Below, in pieces: positions 1 to 7,160 of a stretch of 64,000 nucleotides of DNA. The notes under the pieces were generated by a model, which saw only the letters and a list, made by a program, of their open reading frames with translations, was not told the DNA's origin and ran no database searches. How positions within the stretch are numbered: position 1 is the stretch's first letter; each line of letters begins with the position of its first letter. The DNA comes from Nocardioides sp. LHD-245 (GTDB taxonomy: Bacteria; Actinomycetota; Actinomycetes; Propionibacteriales; Nocardioidaceae). The stretch lies in the NCBI RefSeq assembly GCF_030929495.1, contig NZ_JAVFWN010000005.1:62001-126000 (forward strand), given 5' to 3'. The position numbers and the translations under genes were made by a program.

Positions 1-791
1 AGCGGAATCCGTTGTGAGCCGCCGACGAACCGGCTCTCCTGCGCACCGCCGATCGTGTCGGAGTTGCGCTCGAAGGTGCCGGGCGTGGTCTCGTCACCCG
101 AGCAGGCGATGTAGTGGAGCACGAACAGCAGCGAGACCTGGTCGGGGTCCGAGCCGAAGCCGGGCTGGGTCCAGGACTGGATCAGCTTCTCGATCCCCCT
201 GCTGTTGAGGGTGTTGCGGCGCAGCCAGTCGCCGAGGCTGATGGCGTCCCATTCGGCCGCCCGCGGGTGGTCCCACGGGGCGTCGACCGGGAGCTGCCGG
301 GCGAAGCCGTTGAGTCGCTTGAGTGCGAGGGCGGCGTCGAGCAGGATCGTCGGGTCCGGCGGGACCGTGCCCTTGAACTCCATCCGGCCCAGCAGGGAGG
401 AGAGGTAGACGTTCTTGCCGGTGACGTACTCGTCGAAGGTCGCGACGCCGAGCCGGCTCGCGAGGCTCTTGATGTGGCCCTGCGTCGGACCGACGAAGGC
501 ACCGCCGGCCTCCACGGTGCCGCCCGTGGGGAGCTCGTGGTTGAGCACCCGGCCACCGACCCGGTCGCGGGCCTCGACGACGAGCACGGAGCGGCCGGCG
601 CGGGCGACCTCGCGCGCCGCGACGAGTCCGGCCAGCCCGGCGCCGACGACCACGACGTCCACCCGGCGCGGGAGCCGGCCCTTCCGGGTGCCGGCGACGA
701 CTTCCGCCTCCAGGGCGTCGAGGGCGAGGACGCCGAAGGCGGCGGCGCCGCCGGCGAGCAGTCCACGGCGGCCCAGGTCGATGGTGTCCAC
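1..791 (-). CDS. Flavin-dependent amine oxidase family protein (partial, C-terminus outside window)
   Basis: FAD-dependent oxidation of an amine or related substrate is expected from the family. The GTG start at 791 follows GGAGG four bases upstream. The N-terminus has a twin-arginine pattern (GRRGLLAGGAAAFG), suggesting Tat export or anchoring. It is followed by the dinucleotide-binding motif VVVGAGLAGLVAAREVARAG and an acidic residue ending strand 2 (VVEARDRVGGR), classic for flavin monoamine oxidases. Further in, GGTVEAGGAFVGPTQ fits the same family. About 263 codons are visible and the gene runs off the left edge. It is divergent from a TetR gene 56 bp away, its probable regulator. The substrate cannot be assigned. 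Confidence 0.88.
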   Translation of the reverse strand, partial: MDTIDLGRRGLLAGGAAAFGVLALDALEAEVVAGTRKGRLPRRVDVVVVGAGLAGLVAAREVARAGRSVLVVEARDRVGGRVLNHELPTGGTVEAGGAFVGPTQGHIKSLASRLGVATFDEYVTGKNVYLSSLLGRMEFKGTVPPDPTILLDAALALKRLNGFARQLPVDAPWDHPRAAEWDAISLGDWLRRNTLNSRGIEKLIQSWTQPGFGSDPDQVSLLFVLHYIACSGDETTPGTFERNSDTIGGAQESRFVGGSQRIP

Positions 792-812
792 GTCGCCTCC
801 GAAGGTGAATGT

Positions 813-847
813 GTGTCAGGTTCGGGTTCGGAGGCTACACTGCGGCC
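813..847 (+). promoter_or_regulatory. Leaderless promoter of the TetR gene
   Basis: TACACT (836-841) lies six bases before the ATG at 848. GTGTCA (813-818, 4 of 6 matches to TTGACA) stands 17 bases further upstream. A -10 ending six bases before a start codon is the usual actinobacterial leaderless arrangement. The site occupies most of the 56-bp divergent gap, so the regulator probably acts here on both genes. No clear operator palindrome was seen. Confidence 0.5.
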
Positions 848-1537
848 ATGTCCTCCGCCAGCGTTCCGGCCGCCAGCGTTCCGGCCGCCCCCGCCCGGCC
901 CAGTCGCCGCCGGCTCCCCGCCCAGGCCCGGTCCCGGGAGCGGGTGGAGCGGATCCTCGACGCCGCTGCGCGCCTCGTCGTGTCCAACGGCGTCGACGGC
1001 CTGACGACACGCTCGATCGCCGAGGCCGCCGAGCTGCCCGTAGCCTCCCTCTACCAGTACTTCGCCGACAAGGAGGCCGTCCTGCTCGCGCTCTGCGAGC
1101 GCGACATGGCCGAGATGGACGACCGCGTCGCGACCGATCTCGCCCTGCTCGCCGACCCGGCCAACCCCGCCGAGCTGACCATCGCGAGCATGGTCGAGAC
1201 CGCGATGCGCGCCTTCGTCACCGTCTACCACCGCCGTCCCGCGTTCATGCAGATCTGGATGCGCGGCCGGGCCAACGTCGCGATCTACGACTACGGGCGC
1301 CACCACAACCGCCGGATCGCCGCCAACCTGCTCGCCTTCGGTCTCGGCGCCGGACTGCTCGGCACCGACCGGTACGACGACGACGAGATGACCGCCATCG
1401 CCGAGCTCGCCGTCGAGGTCGGCGACAGCGCCTTCCAGCTCGCCTTCGAGCATGACCCGCGCGGCGACGAGTTCCTGATCAGCCAGGCCATCGCCCTCGT
1501 CTCCGGCTACCTCGAGCGCGTCACGAGCGGCCGGTGA
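848..1537 (+). CDS. TetR/AcrR family transcriptional regulator
   Basis: A 229-residue one-component repressor. The N-terminal helix-turn-helix is clear: RILDAAARLVVSNGVDGLTT, then SIAEAAELPVASLYQYFADKEAVL, with the usual YxYFxxKE signature. The C-terminal helical ligand domain has no recognisable substrate signature. ATG 848 is chosen because it sits six bases after a TACACT -10 box, although the frame is open further upstream. Codons 5-14 contain a perfect tandem 15-bp duplication (860-874, 875-889) giving SVPAASVPAA. The stop overlaps the aldolase start (GTGA), so it heads a three-gene operon and is divergent from the amine oxidase. Confidence 0.93.
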   Translation: MSSASVPAASVPAAPARPSRRRLPAQARSRERVERILDAAARLVVSNGVDGLTTRSIAEAAELPVASLYQYFADKEAVLLALCERDMAEMDDRVATDLALLADPANPAELTIASMVETAMRAFVTVYHRRPAFMQIWMRGRANVAIYDYGRHHNRRIAANLLAFGLGAGLLGTDRYDDDEMTAIAELAVEVGDSAFQLAFEHDPRGDEFLISQAIALVSGYLERVTSGR

Positions 1538-2193
1538 GCGAGACCCCCGCCGTCGACCTGCGCGGCGGGGTCGCCGCCGCCGCGCGCCGCCTGGCCGATG
1601 CCGGCCTGCTCGTCGGCACCGCGGGCAACGTGTCGGCCCGAGTGGCCGACCGGGTCGCGATCACCGCGACCGGGGTCGCGCTCGGCGCCTGCACGGCCGA
1701 CGACGTCACCGTCGTGTCCCTCGACGGCGAGGTGATCGCGGGGACACTAGAGCCGACCAGCGAGCTCTCGCTCCACCTCGGCGTCTACGCCGACTCCCCC
1801 GCCGCCGCGGTCGTGCACACGCACGCACCCTTCGCCACGGCCCTCGCCTGCGTGCTCGACGCGCTGCCCGTGCTCCACTACCAGCAGCTCGCCCTCGGCG
1901 GCGAGATCCGCGTGGCGCCGTACGCGACCTTCGGGACCCCGGAGCTCGCGGCCCACGTGCGTGCCGCGCTGGAGGGGCGCGGCGCCGCGCTGCTCGCCAA
2001 CCACGGCTCGGTCACGCTCGGCGGCACGCTCGACGCCGCCGTCGAGAACGCGCTGTTGCTCGAGTGGCTCTGCCGGCTCCACCACCGCGCCAGCGCCCTC
2101 GGCACGCCACGCGCGCTCACCAAGGAGCAGCAGGGCGACGTCGTCCGGGCCGCCCTGGAGCGCGGCTACGGCACCCGCAAGGAGATCCGATGA
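1534..2193 (+). CDS. Class II aldolase/adducin family protein (fuculose-phosphate aldolase-like)
   Basis: A predicted Zn-dependent aldolase that would cleave a phosphorylated sugar to dihydroxyacetone phosphate and an aldehyde. It has 219 residues, the normal family size. Family motifs are in order: GTAGNVSARVADRVAIT near residues 28-46, the metal-binding VVHTHAPFATALAC near 90, and LLANHGSVTLG near 150 for the third histidine. It starts with GTG inside the TetR stop (GTGA), and its stop overlaps the PfkB kinase start (ATGA). A kinase plus aldolase pair suggests breakdown of a sugar or deoxy-sugar, as in 5-deoxyribose salvage, but no isomerase gene is visible here. Confidence 0.88.
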   Translation: MSETPAVDLRGGVAAAARRLADAGLLVGTAGNVSARVADRVAITATGVALGACTADDVTVVSLDGEVIAGTLEPTSELSLHLGVYADSPAAAVVHTHAPFATALACVLDALPVLHYQQLALGGEIRVAPYATFGTPELAAHVRAALEGRGAALLANHGSVTLGGTLDAAVENALLLEWLCRLHHRASALGTPRALTKEQQGDVVRAALERGYGTRKEIR

Positions 2194-3122
2194 CCATGAC
2201 CGTCGCCGCCGTGGGCGTCCACGTCCTCGACACCCACGTGCTCGGCATCGAGTCGATCCCGTCCGGCTCGGACGGCCAGCTGGTCGAGACGATCCGGATG
2301 TCACCGGCCGGCACGGCCGGCGGCGCCGCCGTCGTCCTGAGCCGGCTCGGCGCGGCGGTGCGGTCCTACGGCGCGGTCGGTGCCGACCCGGTCGGCGACA
2401 CCCTGCTCGCCCTGCTCTCCCGCGAAGGCGTCGACGTGAGCGGCCTGGTGCGCAAGGAGGCCGCGCAGACATCGGCCTCGGTGCTGCCCGTGCGACCGAA
2501 CGGCGACCGTCCGGCCTGGCACTGCATCGGCGCCAACGGCGCGTTCACCCTCGACGACCTGCCGGCCGGCGTTCTCGACGGCGTGACCCATCTCCACCTC
2601 GGCGGGCCGGAGTTCCTCGGCGGCGACGCCGCGGCCGAGCTGCTCGCCCGGGCGCGGGCGGCCGGCATCACCACCTCCGTGGACATCCTGGCGCCGGGCG
2701 ATCCCGACCTGCTGGCCTGGATCGCCGCCGCGCTCCCCCACACCGACCACCTGCTGCCCAACGACGAGCAGGTCCTCGGCTTCACGGGTGCCGCCACCCT
2801 CGCCGAGGGCGCGCTGGCCCTGGTCGCCGCCGGGGCCGGCTGCGTCGCGGTGACCCAGGGCGCGAAGGGCGCCCTCGTCGCGACCGAGGACGGCGTGGCC
2901 GAGGTGCCGGCGTACGCCGTCGAGGTCGTCGACACGACCGGGTGCGGCGACGCGTTCTCCGCCGGCTACCTGCGCGGGCTGGCGCTGGGCCGGTCTCCGG
3001 TCGACGCCGCCGCCCTCGGCTGCGCCACCGCTGCCCAGGTCGCGCAGGGACTCGGCACCGACGCGGGCAGCTACGACCTGGCCGCGGTCGAGGCGTTCGC
3101 GTCGGCGGCGCTGCCGAGCTGA
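2190..3122 (+). CDS. PfkB-family carbohydrate kinase
   Basis: A ribokinase/fructokinase-superfamily enzyme that phosphorylates a sugar or nucleoside-like hydroxyl with ATP; 310 residues. Start ATG 2190 overlaps the aldolase stop (ATGA). The N-terminal GGAAVVLSRLGA matches the first PfkB signature region. VVDTTGCGDAFSAGYLRGLALG is PfkB signature 2 with the anion hole and catalytic Asp; a Cys replaces the usual Ala in DTxGAGD. Its coupling to a class II aldolase suggests it supplies the phosphorylated substrate. The 3' end overlaps the convergent MFS gene by 52 bp, so no separate terminator exists between them. Confidence 0.92.
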   Translation: MTMTVAAVGVHVLDTHVLGIESIPSGSDGQLVETIRMSPAGTAGGAAVVLSRLGAAVRSYGAVGADPVGDTLLALLSREGVDVSGLVRKEAAQTSASVLPVRPNGDRPAWHCIGANGAFTLDDLPAGVLDGVTHLHLGGPEFLGGDAAAELLARARAAGITTSVDILAPGDPDLLAWIAAALPHTDHLLPNDEQVLGFTGAATLAEGALALVAAGAGCVAVTQGAKGALVATEDGVAEVPAYAVEVVDTTGCGDAFSAGYLRGLALGRSPVDAAALGCATAAQVAQGLGTDAGSYDLAAVEAFASAALPS

Positions 3123-4363
3123 GCGGTGGACGGCCGGCGGTCGATGTCGCGCCACGACGGCGACAGGACCGGCGCCATCGTGGTGACCAGGTAGGCCGCG
3201 CCGAACAGCAGCAGGCCGGCCGCCAGCCCGGTGCCGCCGACCGCGAGGCCGGCGAGCAGCCCGCCCAGCGGCATCAACGACCACGACGCGGCCAGGGACA
3301 GCGAGCTGACCCGGCCCATCAGCTCCTCCGGGATCCGCTCGAACTGCACCGCCCCGAGCACCGGGTTGATGAAGCCGGCACCGAAACCGGCGACCACATG
3401 GACCAGGGCCACCAGCCACAGCGGCGCGCCGACGGCGAGCACGACCCAACGCGGCGCGCCGGCGAGGAGGTAGCCGACGACATAGGTCCGGAACCGGGGC
3501 AGTCGCTCGGCGCGCCACGTGGCCAGCACCGATCCGACGAGCGCCGCCCCGCCCATGCAGGCGCCGAGGAGGCCGATCGCCGCCGGACCACCGCCCGATG
3601 TCTCCGCCCAGACCGGCAGCATCACCGCCGAGTAGCCCTGGTCGAGCAGGTTGGTGACCGCCACCATCACCATCATCCCGAGCAGCACCGGGTCGTGGCG
3701 TAGGGCGAGCCAGCCCTCCCGGAGCTCGGCGAGGTACGCCGTGGTCGTCGGCCGGGACCGGGACGGCGCCGGCACCAGCCGGGCGGCGGCGACCCGTCGC
3801 GTGGACGCCGCCAGGACCACCGCGCAGGCCAGGAACGACCCGGCGTCGACCAGCAGCGCGGTCGCCGGGCCGAGCAACGCGACCAGGCCACCGCCGACCG
3901 CCGCACCGACCAGGGCGGAGAGGCGGTCGGTCGTGCCGACCAGGCCGGTCACCCGCTCGGTCGGCAGTCCGACGTGGCGCACCAGCGCCGGCACCATCGC
4001 GTGCCGCGCCGCCTCCGACGGTCCGCGCAGCACGCCGGTCACGGCCACGAGCGCCAGCAGCACAGGGAAGTGCAGCCAGCCGGCGGCGTACGCGATCGGG
4101 ATCAGCGCGACGGCGACTCCGGAGGCGAGGTCGAAGCCGATCGCCACCCGACGTGCGCCGGCACGGTCGATCCACGGACCGCTGAGGGCCTGGGCCAGCA
4201 CGAGCGGCAGCAGCCCGGCGAAGGCGACCAGGCCGGTCCGGGTGGCCGAGCCGGTGGTGGTCAGGACCAGCCAGGGGACGGCGATCTGCGAGAGCCGGGT
4301 GCCGGCGAGCGAGACCGCGTCGGCGGCGAGGAATCCGGCGAGGGCGCCCGAGCCCGCCCGCAC
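3071..4363 (-). CDS. MFS transporter
   Basis: A 430-residue major facilitator superfamily permease with about 12 hydrophobic segments. The sequence begins GALAGFLAADAVSLAGTRLSQIAVPWLV, typical of MFS members annotated as drug exporters. A typical cytoplasmic loop motif follows helix 2 (ALSGPWIDRAGARR). GTG 4363 is chosen because it overlaps the stop of the upstream ArsR gene by three bases; the longer open frame lies inside that gene. Pairing with an ArsR-like regulator suggests inducible efflux, but substrate and direction cannot be read from sequence. The last 52 bases lie antisense to the PfkB gene. Confidence 0.88.
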   Translation of the reverse strand: MRAGSGALAGFLAADAVSLAGTRLSQIAVPWLVLTTTGSATRTGLVAFAGLLPLVLAQALSGPWIDRAGARRVAIGFDLASGVAVALIPIAYAAGWLHFPVLLALVAVTGVLRGPSEAARHAMVPALVRHVGLPTERVTGLVGTTDRLSALVGAAVGGGLVALLGPATALLVDAGSFLACAVVLAASTRRVAAARLVPAPSRSRPTTTAYLAELREGWLALRHDPVLLGMMVMVAVTNLLDQGYSAVMLPVWAETSGGGPAAIGLLGACMGGAALVGSVLATWRAERLPRFRTYVVGYLLAGAPRWVVLAVGAPLWLVALVHVVAGFGAGFINPVLGAVQFERIPEELMGRVSSLSLAASWSLMPLGGLLAGLAVGGTGLAAGLLLFGAAYLVTTMAPVLSPSWRDIDRRPSTAQLGSAADANASTAARS

Positions 4364-4364
4364 C

Positions 4365-4952
4365 TCACTCGCCCCGCTCGGGTGGGACGTGCCCGGGGAC
4401 CGGGAACGCCTGGATCTGGACGGCGAACGGCACCGCATCGGCGGCGCCCGGCTCGTCCTCGCACGAGGCGATCAGCTCCTTGATCCGCGCCGTCAGGTCG
4501 GCCGCCTTCGCCGCGGGGATGGTGTGCACCCAGTCGCTCACCGTCGAGGCGGCGCGCCACTGCGCCGGCAGCAGCGGCCGCTCCTCCATCGCGGCCTGCA
4601 GGTTCTGCGCGTACATCACCGTCGCCGCCTGCAGGAAGGCGTCGGCGACGTCGCGCTCCTCCTGTGTCCGGGCGTCGGCCGCGCGGCTGTGCGTCTCCTG
4701 GTGGGCCGCCTTCCACCACCGGTCGCGGGCGTTGCCGCGGCCCGCGTCCTCCACGACGAAGCCGTGCTCGGCGAGCTGGCGCAGGTGGTACGACGTCGCG
4801 CCGCTGTTGAGCCCGAACTGGGTCGCGAGCGTGGTGGCCGTCGCCGGCCCCTCGATCCGCAGATGGCTGAGGATCCGCAGCCGGGTCGGGTGGGAGAGGG
4901 CCCGCAGGCCGGCGAGGTTCGGGGTCACCACGGAGGAGGGCTGGTCGGTCAT
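4365..4952 (-). CDS. ArsR/winged-helix transcriptional regulator
   Basis: A 195-residue HTH protein. The winged helix reads ALSHPTRLRILSHLRIEGPATATTLATQFGLNSGATSYHLRQLAEHGFV (cut here by family convention into helices 2-4). No metal-binding Cys pair of classical ArsR sensors is seen, so the ligand is probably organic. The C-terminal half is a helical extension (ARTQEERDVADAFLQAATVMYAQNLQAAM). ATG 4952 is preferred to an upstream ATG because TACGGT lies seven bases before it. It overlaps the MFS gene and is preceded by a repeated AGATCT operator at 4971-5008, so autoregulation of this pair is likely. Confidence 0.87.
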   Translation of the reverse strand: MTDQPSSVVTPNLAGLRALSHPTRLRILSHLRIEGPATATTLATQFGLNSGATSYHLRQLAEHGFVVEDAGRGNARDRWWKAAHQETHSRAADARTQEERDVADAFLQAATVMYAQNLQAAMEERPLLPAQWRAASTVSDWVHTIPAAKAADLTARIKELIASCEDEPGAADAVPFAVQIQAFPVPGHVPPERGE

Positions 4953-4970
4953 GCGGTCCACCGTAGTTCT

Positions 4971-5008
4971 GCAAAGAGATCTTTGCAAACAGATCTTTGC
5001 TTAGATCT
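4971..5008 (-). promoter_or_regulatory. Repeated operator upstream of ArsR-MFS operon
   Basis: The palindrome AGATCT occurs three times, at 4977-4982, 4991-4996 and 5003-5008. The first two are extended as AGATCTTTGC and stand 14 bp apart. GCAAAG (4971-4976) pairs with CTTTGC (4981-4986) around the first copy. This AT-rich cluster fills most of the 64-bp gap upstream of the ArsR gene in otherwise GC-rich DNA. Operator function for the adjacent regulator is inferred. Confidence 0.6.
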
Positions 5009-5016
5009 CCCGGTGC

Positions 5017-7041
5017 TCACGCGTCGTAGTCGACGCGGAGCTCCTCGGTGACAGGGTGTGCCTGGCAGGTCAGGACGTAGCCCTCGGCAACCTCGTCCTC
5101 GTCGAGCACGTGGTTCTGGTCCATCACCGCGCGCCCGAGGAGAACCTTGGCCCGACAGGTGCCGCACGCCCCGCCCGCGCACGAGTACGGCGGATCGATC
5201 CCGCGCTGGAGGGCCGCGTCGAGGACCGTGTCGCCGGTCGAGGTCAGCGGGAAGATGGTCTCGGCGCCGTCGAGTGTGACCGTGACCCGGCTGGTGACCT
5301 CGGCCAGGATGGGCCCGCCGGCGACGGACGCACCCGGATCGACATGGAACACCTCGGTCAGCACCCGGCCGTGCTCGGTGACCCGCACCAGCGCGGAGCG
5401 GACGTCCTCGACCAGCTCCTGCGGCCCGCACAGGAACCACGCGGCGACCTCGGCCGCATCGGGCACCAGCTCGGTCACCAGCGCCGGCGTGATCCGGCCC
5501 GGCCGGGCGCCGGGCGACCCCGAGCGCGAGTGCACGTGGTGCACGACCAGGCGCGCGCCGTACCGCTCCTGCCAGGCGGCCAGCTCGGCGGCGAACATCG
5601 TGGTCTCCGGGGTCCGGTTGCCATAGACGAGGGTGAACCGGCTGCCCGGCTCGGCGTCGAGGGTGGTCGCGATCGTCGACATGAGCGGCGTGATCCCGGA
5701 GCCGGCGACGACACCGACATGGTGCCGGGCGGCGGCCGGGTCGAGGCCGACGTGGAAGGCGCCCGCGGGCGTCATCACGTCGAGCAACTCGCCCGGCACC
5801 AGGCGCTCGTTGACGTACGTCGAGAAGCGGCCCCCGGGCACCTGCTTGACCGCGACCCGCAGCGTGTCGGGTCCGTCGGAGGCGACCGGTGCGATGAGGG
5901 AGTAGCTGCGCCGCACCTCCTCGCCGTCGAGCACCGCACGCAGGGTGAGGTGCTGGCCCTGGACGTAGCGGTAGGAGGCCGCCAGGTCGGCCGGCACGTC
6001 GAAGGTGATCGCGACGGCGTCGGCGCTGACCGCCTCGACCGCGCGGACCCGGAGCGGGTGGAAGACCGGACGCAGGCCGGAGCCGGTGACCGGGACGGTG
6101 GCGATCTCGTCGGTGAGCCGGCGCCAGGTGCGGTACTCGCTCGTGGTCAGCGACCGGCCGAACCACGTGGAGATCGCGGCGTTGCGGTCGAGGTAGGCCT
6201 CCTCGTTGCGCTTCCACGCCCGGAGGTAGCGGTAGAACGGGATGCTCGGGTGCAGGTGGTGGACCAGGTGGTAGTTCTGGTAGACGAACAACGGCGTCAG
6301 CAGGCCCTCGCCGCCGACCCGGACCCGGGTCGCGCGGTACTTGTCCTCGCGCTGGGTCACGCTCAGCCCGTGGTGCGGGAGGTAGTCGAACCACCAGGCC
6401 AGGATGAGCATCCCGAAGCGCTGTGGCAGCAGGAAGCCCCAGAACAGCTCGCTGCCGAAGCCGGCGGCGGCGATCGCGGCGAAGCCGCCGATCACCGCGG
6501 TGAAGAGCGCGAACGTCGCGACGACCTCGCCGCGCGGGCGGTCCGGCAGCCGGCGCAGGTAGAACACGACGTACCAGATGTCGATGGTCGCCCAGCGCAG
6601 CGGCAGCTGCCAGGCGGGCCCCTCCTCGCACCAGGCGTCGGGGTCGATCGACTTGGGCTCGTTGGTGTTGCGGTGGTGCTCGATGTGGATGAACTTCACC
6701 AGGGGGTACGTCGCCCACGGCACCACGAGCAGCACCGACAGGTGCCCGAGCGCGTTGTTGGCGCGGGTGCTGGTGCTGATCGCGTGGTGCGTCGACTCGT
6801 GCAGCACGCTGAACATCAGGAACGTGACGGCGGCGCCCATCGGCACCGTGAGCCACGGCGAGAGGTCCCACACCAGCACGCCCGCCATCTCGACGGCGAA
6901 GAGCGCCAGCGTGCCGACGTACAGCGCGATGGTCGGCCAGGCCATCGCCGGGACCCGCTCGCCGGGGTCCGGCAGGCCGCTGACGGGCTGCTTGAGCTGG
7001 GCGCGCGGCGCCGTGTCATGCGGCGCGGTGGAGGTCTCCAT
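5017..7041 (-). CDS. Fatty acid desaturase / ferredoxin reductase / 2Fe-2S ferredoxin fusion
   Basis: A 674-residue single chain with a membrane di-iron oxygenase and its own electron chain. Residues 1-320 form a membrane desaturase domain with His boxes HESTHH (81-86), HIEHHRNTN (119-127) and HLVHHLHP (258-265) and several hydrophobic spans. Residues about 325-570 match FAD/NAD(P)H reductases (RSYSLIAP, GSGITPLMS, FLCGP). The C-terminus is a plant-type 2Fe-2S ferredoxin (PYSCAGGACGTCRAKVLLG plus a later CQAHP). In mycobacteria the DesA3 desaturase and its reductase Rv3230c are separate genes. Substrate (acyl chain, lipid or other hydrocarbon) is unknown. ATG 7041 is chosen over 7095; it is divergent from an aldehyde dehydrogenase. 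Confidence 0.88.
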   Translation of the reverse strand: METSTAPHDTAPRAQLKQPVSGLPDPGERVPAMAWPTIALYVGTLALFAVEMAGVLVWDLSPWLTVPMGAAVTFLMFSVLHESTHHAISTSTRANNALGHLSVLLVVPWATYPLVKFIHIEHHRNTNEPKSIDPDAWCEEGPAWQLPLRWATIDIWYVVFYLRRLPDRPRGEVVATFALFTAVIGGFAAIAAAGFGSELFWGFLLPQRFGMLILAWWFDYLPHHGLSVTQREDKYRATRVRVGGEGLLTPLFVYQNYHLVHHLHPSIPFYRYLRAWKRNEEAYLDRNAAISTWFGRSLTTSEYRTWRRLTDEIATVPVTGSGLRPVFHPLRVRAVEAVSADAVAITFDVPADLAASYRYVQGQHLTLRAVLDGEEVRRSYSLIAPVASDGPDTLRVAVKQVPGGRFSTYVNERLVPGELLDVMTPAGAFHVGLDPAAARHHVGVVAGSGITPLMSTIATTLDAEPGSRFTLVYGNRTPETTMFAAELAAWQERYGARLVVHHVHSRSGSPGARPGRITPALVTELVPDAAEVAAWFLCGPQELVEDVRSALVRVTEHGRVLTEVFHVDPGASVAGGPILAEVTSRVTVTLDGAETIFPLTSTGDTVLDAALQRGIDPPYSCAGGACGTCRAKVLLGRAVMDQNHVLDEDEVAEGYVLTCQAHPVTEELRVDYDA

Positions 7042-7094
7042 GGCAGGCCAAGGTAGGAGCCGGACCCCTCCGCCCGCCTTGGACCGCCGTCCCA

Positions 7095-7133
7095 AAATGA
7101 GCGTCGCATTTGTCCGCAGGCCCGTACCTGCGG
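7095..7133. promoter_or_regulatory. Two inverted repeats in the desaturase-ALDH divergent promoter
   Basis: AAATG (7095-7099) pairs with CATTT (7107-7111). CCGCAGG (7114-7120) pairs perfectly with CCTGCGG (7127-7133) across six bases. Both lie in the 119-bp region from which the desaturase fusion and the aldehyde dehydrogenase diverge, so a shared dimeric regulator could bind here. Function is inferred. Confidence 0.45.
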
Positions 7134-7160
7134 GGATCCGTGGTCCCGAGACTTGCCCCC

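Noticed and set aside
182..1453. A 423-codon minus-strand frame across the first two genes
   Set aside because: It is out of frame with the amine oxidase and antisense to the TetR gene. The real oxidase starts at GTG 791.
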